In this document: positions 56,901-64,000 of the stretch, one piece after another
Position numbering within the stretch: position 1 is the stretch's first letter
How the letters are laid out: the number at the start of each line of letters is the position of its first letter
Assembly: GCF_030867145.1 (NCBI RefSeq)
Contig: NC_134418.1
Location: 802,802 to 866,801 of the forward strand
Length of the DNA stretch: 64,000 nt
Reading direction: 5' to 3'
From: Opisthocomus hoazin
Lineage: Eukaryota; Chordata; Aves; Opisthocomiformes; Opisthocomidae
Program-made: the position numbers and the translations under genes
The notes under the pieces: generated by a model
The model's database searches: none
Told to the model about the DNA's origin: nothing
What the model saw: only the letters and a program-made list of their open reading frames with translations

Positions 56901-59900
56901 TCTCAGCCTGCCCTCTGTGCTGGGGAAGATCATGGAGCAGCTCCTCCCAGAAGCTCTGCTGAGGCCCAGGGAGGGCAGGGAGGTGACTGGAGACAGCCAG
57001 CACGGCTTCACCAAGGGCATGTCCTGCCTGACCAACCCAGTGGCCTTCTGCGATGGCGTGACCGCACCAGTGGACAAGGGAGGAGCTATGGATGTCGTCT
57101 GCTTGGACTTCTGTAAGGCCTTTGGTATGAGGGTGGTGAGGCCCTGGCCCAGACTGCCCCGAGGAGCTGGGGCTGCCCCCTCCCTGGCAGGGCTCAAGGC
57201 CAGGTTGGACGGGGCTGGGAGCAGCCTGGGCTGGGGGAAGAGGTCCCTGCCCGTGGCAGGGGCTTGGGACGAGATGGTCTGTCAGGTCCCTTCCACCCAG
57301 CCCGTTCCGTGACCCACAGGTAGCAGATTTGCCAGTGGTGCACATTTGGGCTGTGGGACGCTGGCTGCAAGGTGTCACCCGTTCCAGGGCTGATGGAGTG
57401 GTGGTGCTGGGAAGGGATCCTGTCCTTTGCCGGGAAGGATCCTTCTTTGGGGACAGACTTGCCCGGGGAGTGGAATATTTCTGAAGACTGAGAAGGGCGA
57501 GGAATTAAAGAGGAGGAATACGCGTAGATGAAGGCTTCTGTAACTGGGTGAAATGCAAGAGGGCACTGGTATAATGCAAGCTTGGAGAAGAGAAGAATGT
57601 CCTGTTTGTTAGGGAGCAGAATGTCTCTTTGTAGGCCTGCCAGTCTTGTTCGTGCTCGTTGGACCAGTAGCTAAAGCCCCTTGGGAGCGGAGCGGCCTCC
57701 CTCGGGACACCGTGGGCGCGTTCTTCCTTCGGGGCCACGGGACTGGGAGCCTCGGAGCCCGATTGCCGCTCGCTTCCACAGATGAGTTTGCTTTCATCCT
57801 GGAGTGATAGTTCTCCGTTTTTGCTGTCGAGCTTGAAGGCTGTCGGTGCGTAGGATTGCTCAGTGGTGGCGTGTCACTGGGGACAAAACCCCGCGTGTGA
57901 GGGCGGATTGCTGGCTCCGGTGTGCGCGCGGTGCCGCGGCTGCACGTCGTCCGCTCTCGGTTTGCCTCGGTGCAGCCGGGGAGAGCAGCGCTTTTCCCTC
58001 TGCACGTGAACAGAATCTGTTCCTGAACGCGGCTGGGTAAAGCTGTTGGTGCCTGTCGGAGATTGCTTCGCCAGTATGTCTGCTTCTTCAGGAAATGAGA
58101 AGGAGTCTTGTGCTTAAAATGTACGTTAGTGGCTTTATAAACAGCTTGGGTCGCTGCCTCGCAGCACGCTGCAGCGTTGAGAGGCTGCTCACAGAATCAC
58201 TGAATGGTCGGGGTTGGAAGGGACCTCTGTGGGTCACCCAGCCCAACCCCCTGCCCAAGCAGGGTCACCCAGAGCAGAGGGCACAGGACCTTGTCCAGGC
58301 GGGGCTGGAATATCTCCAGAGAAGGAGACTCCACAGCCTCCCTGGGCAGCCTGGGCCAGGGCTCCGGCACCCTCAGAGGGAAGAAGTTCTTCCTCGGGTT
58401 CAGCTGGAGCTTCCTGTGCTTCAGTTTGTGCCCGTTGCCCCTTGTCCTGGTGCTGGGCACCACTGGAAAGAGTCTGGCCCCGTCCTCCTGACCCCCCCCC
58501 TGCAGATATTTAGGGGCATTTCGAAGGTCCCCTCTCAGCCTTCTCTTCTCCAGGCAGAACAAGCCCAGCTCCCTCAGCCTCTCCTCGTAGCAGAGATGCT
58601 CCAGTCCCCTCCTCATCCTCGCAGCCCTGTGCTGGACTCTCTCCAGCAGCTCCTCATCTTTCTTGAACTGGGGAGCCCAGCACTGGACCCAGGACTCCAG
58701 ATGAGGCCTGGTGTGGATGCCAGGACCGGCTCTTTTCCCCGCTCTCTGTGCTGCCGGAGGGCACAAAGCTAACCCTGCCCTGGTCGCGTTCGTTCCGCCA
58801 GCCCGCGGGCTCCGAGGGCACCAGCGCTGCGTTCAGCGGCTCTGTCAGTGAACGAGAGGGCTGGGTGCTGCCAACAGTGCAGTTCAGCAGCTTGTGTGTT
58901 AGAAACCAGGGCGTGCTTAGAAAAAGTGACGTGTAATTCCACATCTGCAAATTATTTCGTCAAGCCTTGCTTGCCAGTTGCGTTATTCAGCCAAAATTAT
59001 CTGTTTTAAAAGATCACAGCAGCCAGAAGTTGGATTTTTAAGCACGCTCAGTAGTTGTTGGGGATGACCTGTGATGCCTTTCAGCTTCGGAGCACGCAGT
59101 ATCTCTTCTCGATAGCAAACTGACCACAGCTTTCGCTCAGTTTGCTTTCATAACAATCATACAAGAATTACATCTCCAGGCATAGTTTCCCCTCCTAGGG
59201 ACGGATTCTGTGGTTAGAGCTAAACCTGTGCTGAAGGATTTTTCAGGATTGAGGGCGTTGTGCTCTGGATTTGCCTGGTGCTTAACCCATCGGTTATTCC
59301 CAAGTAAAACATCTGTTATGGTTTTTTAAATATAAATCAGTGCGTGTGTGAAGCAGCTCATCAGACTTTCTGCCTGACCTTTAGCTGTGACGTTATGAGG
59401 AGTGAACGTTCTTGAGCTCACGGCATGAGAAGTCAAGGCTCTGCAGAAATGAGGTTTGGCTTAAAGAGACCACGCTGTGTCGGGCTCGCTGGTTGATTCA
59501 GCCCAGTTTGCTGGGCTGTGTCCATCCGTCCCACAAGCTGAGAAGACCGCTCCGAGCTTTCTCTCTTCCCATACGGCCGGCCGGTGGATCAGCCTTTTGC
59601 AGTAGAAGTGTGGTGAGGACAACCCAGTCATGGGACGCGTTTGGTTCAGCTTCCACTTAGATTCCTTTGTGTTCTCTGAGACCATTTGAGAACCATCAAG
59701 GATTTTCTTCTTTAGCTTAAAGAGTCATAATTTGAAGCGAGAGATTTGACCTTGACATTCGTGAAGTTAAATTTGATGGAAGGTGAAATTCGCCACCACG
59801 TAACTAGAAATTGTGGTCGAATGTGAACCCTTTCCGTGCTAACCACGCTTCTCTGGATGTCTTTTCTCCTCTTAGGACTGGATTCTGCACCAGAACACCG

Positions 59901-62900
59901 CTCCTCACATCGAAAGCTGCCGCCAGCTACGCCAACAGTAAGGAACCTGCTTAAAACGTCCCCGTAGTGCACAAAGTGTTCCCTGTGCGTGCACGTGGCC
60001 GTGGCAGTGGGCTTGTTGGGTCTCCTGAACTGGGTGGTGGGTGTCCGGGCGCTGTTCGGGACCGGCTTTAGACCCTTAGGGGATGAACTGACGCTTGGTG
60101 CTTCGGGGGTCCTCGATGGGAACGTTTGTCTCTGAAAGCTGCCGCGCGTGAGCGAGAATTGTGCTCAGGAGGCAAATTCAGCTTTTTCACTGACGCTGGT
60201 GCTTTTAACATTTCACAGATACCCTGACTGGAACCCCGAGTCTCACTCCTCAAAGAGGTAACTGCTTTTGCTTACGGGTTGCTTTGAATTAGTTGCTGTT
60301 AGAAACGTGGCAATTAATGCAATTAATTTTTCCGTTTTGCTTGCTGGCAAGCTCTGTTAGTGGTGTCGTGATTTCATTATAAAATTCTGTGGGGTGCTGT
60401 TGTGGTTTTTGTCCTGAGTTTGTTTCACAGTGTAAGTGGCACGGTATCTAAAGTGCCTCCAGAAGGGTGAGAGCATCTCTGCTGCCAGGAGAGGCTGAGG
60501 GAGCTGGGCTTGTTCAGCCTGGAGAAGAGAAGGCTGCGAGGGGACCTTCGAAATGCCTCTAAATATCTGCAGGGGGGGGGTCAGGAGGATGGGGCCAGAC
60601 TCTTCCCAGTGGTGCCCAACGACAGGAGAAGAGGCAACGGGCACAAACTGGAGCAGAGGAAGCTCCAGCTGAACCCGAGGAAGAACTTCTTCCCTCTGAG
60701 GGTGCCGGAGCCCTGGCCCAGGCTGCCCAGGGAGGCTGTGGAGTCTCCTTCTCTGGAGATATTCCAGCCCCGCCTGGCCGCGGTGCTGTGCCCCCTGCTC
60801 TGGGTGACCCTGCTTGGGCAGGGGGCTGGGCTGGGGGACCCCAGAGGGCCCTGCCAACCCCACCACTCTGGGATTCTGTGAGAGTGAAGTCTGTAGAGAG
60901 CCTGAAGACTGATAGCCCGAGCAGACTGCCCTCGAGCCTGCTAACCGTGCTCCCGTTAGTCCTGCCGTGCTGGCCGGAGGAGCCGAGCGAGGCTCAAGCA
61001 AGTTTGCTGATGACACCAAACTGGGAGGTGTGGTAGATACACCAGCAGGCTGTGCTGCCATTCAGCGTGACCTGGATAGGCTGGAAAGCTGGGCAGAGAG
61101 GAACCTGATGAGGTTCAACAAGGGCAAGTGCAGGGTCCTGCCCCTGGGGAGGAACAACCCCAGGCACCAGTACAGGCTTGGGGCGGCCCTGCTGGAGAGC
61201 AGCTCTGCGGAGAGGGACCTGGGCGTCCTGGTGGACGACAGGTTAACCATGAGCCAGCAGTGTGCCCTGGCTGCCAAGAAAGCCAATGGGATCCTGGGGT
61301 GCATCAAGAAGAGTGTGGCCAGCAGGACAAGGGAGGTTCTCCTTCCCCTCTACACTGCCCTGGTGAGGCCTCATCTGGAGTACTGTGTCCAGTTCTGGGC
61401 TCCCCAGTTCAAGAAGGATGAAGAGCTACTGGAGAGAGTCCAGCAGAGGGCTACAAGGATGAGGAGGGGACTGGAGCATCTCCACTACGAGGAGAGGTTG
61501 AGGGAACTGGGCTTGTTCAGCCTGAAGAAGAGAAGGCTGCGAGGGGATCTTATAAATGCCTACAAATATCTGCAGGGTGGGTGTCAGGAGGATGGGGCCA
61601 AGCTCTTTTCAGTGGTGCCCAGCGACAGGACAAGGGGCAATGGGCACAAACTGAGGCACAGGAAGTTCCGTCTGAAGATGAGGAAGAACTTCTTCCCTCT
61701 GAGGGTGCCGGAGCCCTGGCCCAGGCTGCCCAGGGAGGCTGTGGAGTCTCCTTCTCTGGAGATATTCCAGACCCTCCTGGATGCGGTGCTGTGCAGCCTG
61801 CTCTGGGTGACCCTGCTTGGGCAGGGGGCTGGGCTGGGTGACCCACAGAGGTCCCTGCCAACCCCTACTATTCTGTGATTCTGTGATTCTGTGAGGCTGA
61901 GGGGTGCGGGCTCACTGGGCGGACTGTGTGAGTGATTCCTGACCTTCAGACCCATTCTGGTTTCCAGTTAAGCCGCTCCCTGTCGCAGCCTGAGACCAGT
62001 TGGATGACGGGCGTGTTAGTGCGAGCTCGGATTTCACAGCCGCTGCAGTCCCTAGGTCCCGTGGGGAGCTGCGGGATCGCAAGCTGGAAACACGCTGGAA
62101 TTCAGGAACTCCTCTCTCTTCTGCCCTGTGGAATTCTGCTGGTTACTATTAATTCTTTTTTAAAAACGTCCCCTGTGGCCTAATTCTGCTTGAATCTCAG
62201 CAAGATTGTTTTACTGGGTCAATATTTGTACGCATTTTGATTTACATACAAGTAGGAACGATAGGACTTTAATTATGGCTGGATTTTCCTGTGACTTTGC
62301 ATTAATTAGTTTGACACAATTCCTGGGAAGCTGACTATTCAGTTTAAGAAAAAAAAAAAGCGTTACAAAGCTGAGTATGTAGGGCGGGTTAATTTGCAGG
62401 GTGCATCTGAGGCCTCTCCATGTTCTAAACAAGGAGAAATAGAACTTTAAAGAGAGAAATAAAGCAAATATGCTTTTGAAACTTTCACGAGGAGAAGAAT
62501 TGTATTTTAAAACCTCAAGCTGGGTGAGGTGTCCAGGGGTGCTGGTGGTGCCTCAGCCGAGGCGAAGGGATCTGCTCTTCGCTGGAGGACCTTGATGAAG
62601 TGGAGAAGTGTTTAATAGAGCTTTTTGTGAGCGAGGGAGCTTCGGTGCTCGCGGGTGGGTCGGGAGCTGTGTTTTAGGGTGGTGCTTTCTCCCACCCGTG
62701 CTGACGAGCGCATGCCTCCCGCGGGGAGGGTCCGGATGCAGCTGGAGGCTCTCGGTGGCCGCAGTCCGGCGGTCCGGTCTCGGGGCAGGGTCGGTGGGCT
62801 TGCCCTGTCCTGTTCACGCTCTGGTACCTCTCTTCGTGCTTGCTGTTTGTAAATTGTGGCGCTTTGTTAGTGCCTGCAAACGTTCAGCACAGGAATGATG

Positions 62901-64000
62901 GGATTTACATCATTTGCATGGATTTTTCACGATGTTCGAAACGCGCTAATTAAGTGACGCTGTGAGGCTTTAATCCCTGGGGTGGGGTGGGATGGAATTT
63001 AGGAGACCTGAGGGTTGTCCAGCTGTCCTCATCTCGCTGCTGGCCAGAAAGGCTGGGCAGCAGCTCCCTCGGTTGTCTGTCATTCCCTTCTCCTGGCTGT
63101 CCGTCTTCTCTCCTCGACCTGTTTTGTTGTGGAGGAACCTTGTCTAACCACAGTCTTAGGCAGCGAGAACAGGGCTCGACCTGCCGATTCACTAAGCCCT
63201 GATGCTCCAGATGAAGCCACTTTCCAGTTGCAATGTGGACTTCTCTTCCACGTTGTGTTAAGAGACACAGCCTGCCAGCTGACCAGCCCGTATGAAATGT
63301 TCTGGATATTGAGGCGAATGCTCTGGCGGTTTTCAAGGTTTTCCCTTTTGCTCCCATGATCTGTCCTGGCAGGGTTTTACTGTGCCTGGCTGCCGTCGCT
63401 GTCTCCAAGAGGGACTGTTTCTCTCAGGGATGTCCTCACTGTTGCATCTTTCCATGTTCCTCATCGAGTCGACCTCTCTAGGGAGCAGAAGGATGCAGGC
63501 CACGTAGATTTATGTAGTCCTCTCAGATCTCTCTTTCAGTCTCTGTTCATCTTCTAGACAGAACGTCTCAAGGTTGCTTACTTCCAAACTAAATCTGGAA
63601 GAAGCAAGGAAAGTATCTTAATTCCTTACTCTGTCATGTATCCTTTTCCTGTTATTTTTTTCACAGCACTGCAGCTGGTGACCTCGGTGTTCTGTACAGC
63701 TTTGTCCTGTACCAGGCAGGTTTTTCTCTCCTGCTTGCTTCTTCTCAGTTCCATCTACCCATCCTAAATTCATACAGCAAACGTGTTCCCAGTACGTGAA
63801 GTGTGTTTGCTAACAAATTAGACCCTAACTTTGTCAGTTTGGGTTCTTTTTTGCAGAAAGTAGGTTTTAACAGACTTGGATTAATGAGTCTTTTCTGCCT
63901 GGTCAAAACTCGCTCTATGCCTTTATTCTGATAGGAATGCTGGCGACAGAAAAGAAAACCAGACCCCGCGGCGTCGATCCAACTCTGCCAGCCCCAGTCC
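49367..64000 (+). CDS. ZNF638: ZNF638 (NP220), matrin-family zinc finger protein, 5' coding part
   Basis: Nuclear RNA/DNA-binding protein of the matrin-3/RBM20 family, implicated in splicing, adipogenic transcription and silencing of unintegrated retroviral DNA. Coding exons seen: 49367-50987, 59876-59937, 60219-60257 and 63935 onward. The large exon carries the conserved [20 protein letters not shown] and [40 protein letters not shown] and [21 protein letters not shown] matrin-type C2H2 finger is split across exons ([12 protein letters not shown], then [15 protein letters not shown]), and the basic RS-like region begins at the right edge. RRM domains and the C-terminal finger lie beyond the window. 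The methionine at 49569 matches the human start; the frame is open for a further 66 codons upstream. Confidence 0.95.
50988..53173. other. ZNF638: ZNF638 intron, unique sequence
   Basis: AT-rich intronic sequence; no exon, RNA or repeat recognised. Confidence 0.45.
53174..53612 (-). mobile_element. CR1 LINE 3' fragment
   Basis: Reverse-complement copy from GGAATCACAGAATGGTTGGG to the [11 protein letters not shown] region, truncated near 53612. Confidence 0.93.
53613..55539. other. ZNF638: ZNF638 intron, unique sequence
   Basis: No recognised feature; some GC-rich stretches near 53900 and 54420. Confidence 0.4.
55540..57312 (+). mobile_element. CR1 LINE, longest copy, internally deleted
   Basis: The left part holds the end of the endonuclease and the linker region (landmarks GAATTTTAGGAAAGCAAACT giving [26 protein letters not shown]). 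It then runs through RT ([51 protein letters not shown]). Near 57128, just after RT motif A, it jumps to the CR1 3' end of the CCTGCCCGTGGCAGGGG type. Multiple frameshifts are present. The left limit is approximate. Confidence 0.85.
57313..58191. other. ZNF638: ZNF638 intron, unique sequence
   Basis: No recognised feature. Confidence 0.45.
58192..58712 (-). mobile_element. CR1 LINE 3' fragment
   Basis: Reverse-complement copy from CACAGAATCACTGAATGGTC to the [16 protein letters not shown] region and CCAGGACTCCAGATGAGGCC. Confidence 0.93.
58713..59875. other. ZNF638: ZNF638 intron, unique sequence
   Basis: No recognised feature. Confidence 0.45.
59876..59937 (+). CDS. ZNF638: ZNF638 exon: second half of zinc finger 1
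   Basis: The acceptor CTCTTAG ends at 59875 and the donor GTAAGG begins at 59938. Encodes [20 protein letters not shown]; the two histidines spaced by five residues complete the C2H2 matrin-type finger. Confidence 0.95.
60219..60257 (+). CDS. ZNF638: ZNF638 micro-exon
   Basis: 39 nt: the acceptor TTTCACAG ends at 60218 and the donor GTAACT begins at 60258. Encodes [12 protein letters not shown] plus split codons, matching the human YPDWNPE segment. It follows an intron of only 281 nt. Confidence 0.93.
60476..60885 (+). mobile_element. CR1 LINE 3' fragment
   Basis: + strand copy from AGGAGAGGCTGAGGGAGCTG to CCCCACCACTCTGGGATTCTG. Confidence 0.93.
60990..61893 (+). mobile_element. CR1 LINE 3' part, best-preserved copy
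   Basis: An open frame (60967-61878) encodes the end of reverse transcriptase and the C-terminal domain. [10 protein letters not shown] holds the catalytic FADD box (61003-61014), followed by [40 protein letters not shown] and [11 protein letters not shown]. It ends with the diagnostic CR1 tail of ATTCTGTG repeats (61869-61892). It is 5'-truncated and therefore immobile. Confidence 0.96.
61894..63934. other. ZNF638: ZNF638 intron, unique sequence
   Basis: AT-rich intronic sequence with a pyrimidine-rich stretch before the acceptor; no other feature. Confidence 0.45.
63935..64000 (+). CDS. ZNF638: ZNF638 exon, cut by window end
   Basis: The acceptor TCTGATAG ends at 63934. Encodes [20 protein letters not shown], the start of the Arg/Ser-rich region of the human protein. 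Confidence 0.92.

Noticed and set aside
10633-61878. Many frames with [15 protein letters not shown]-type sequence as a host gene family
   Set aside because: All are CR1 LINE ORF2 3' fragments, recognised by the [23 protein letters not shown] and ATTCTGTG-tail landmarks.
1-64000. Any prokaryotic defence, toxin-antitoxin or phage system
   Set aside because: Introns, CR1 LINEs, LTRs and vertebrate genes show nuclear vertebrate DNA; nothing in the window resembles such systems.

Overview
This is vertebrate nuclear DNA, almost certainly from a bird. About two dozen GC-rich copies of CR1 LINEs, fragments of an avian-type endogenous retrovirus LTR family, very short introns, extreme GC content and many minisatellites all fit a bird microchromosome. 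There is no prokaryotic gene, operon, CRISPR array or phage. I recognise three host genes, called by reading their exons against remembered human proteins: NAGK (+, about 2336-8862), PAIP2B (-, 12871-10118, with upstream non-coding exons probably near 21.3 kb) and ZNF638 (+, first exon near 37.5 kb, running off the right edge).

Layout. 1-2.2 kb: pyrimidine tandem repeats (CATC, TTCC, CTGTCCCC) up to the GC-box promoter of NAGK. 2.3-8.9 kb: ten NAGK coding exons; intron 3 and intron 6 are almost entirely minisatellite. 9.0-12.9 kb: the three PAIP2B coding exons, tail-to-tail with NAGK. 13-21 kb: PAIP2B 5' intron, holding CR1 copies in both orientations. 21.1-22.2 kb: CpG island with CCAAT boxes. 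22.6 kb: a perfect 33-bp hairpin. 23.4-36.3 kb: intergenic, holding five different tandem arrays (331-bp higher-order, 20-bp, about 181/204-bp, 50/51-bp, 31/186-bp) separated by CR1 copies. 37.1-37.8 kb: ZNF638 CpG-island promoter with NRF1-like sites. 37.5-64 kb: ZNF638 with a long 5' intron full of CR1 and ERV debris, a 1.6-kb coding exon at 49367-50987 and small exons at 59876, 60219 and 63935.

The three genes do not form a pathway. NAGK salvages GlcNAc, PAIP2B represses translation by binding poly(A)-binding protein, and ZNF638 is a nuclear RNA/DNA-binding matrin-family protein. Their adjacency matches human 2p13 synteny, but MCEE and MPHOSPH10, which I remember lying between NAGK and PAIP2B in human, are not here. 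The most interesting items are an RBM20-like N-terminal module just upstream of the ZNF638 methionine that matches the mammalian start, a NAGK C-terminal extension whose stop codon lies inside its AATAAA signal, an apparent 1-nt frameshift in a G run of NAGK, the perfect hairpin at 22.6 kb, and several higher-order repeat architectures. No computation was run; repeat copy numbers and outer limits are read by eye.
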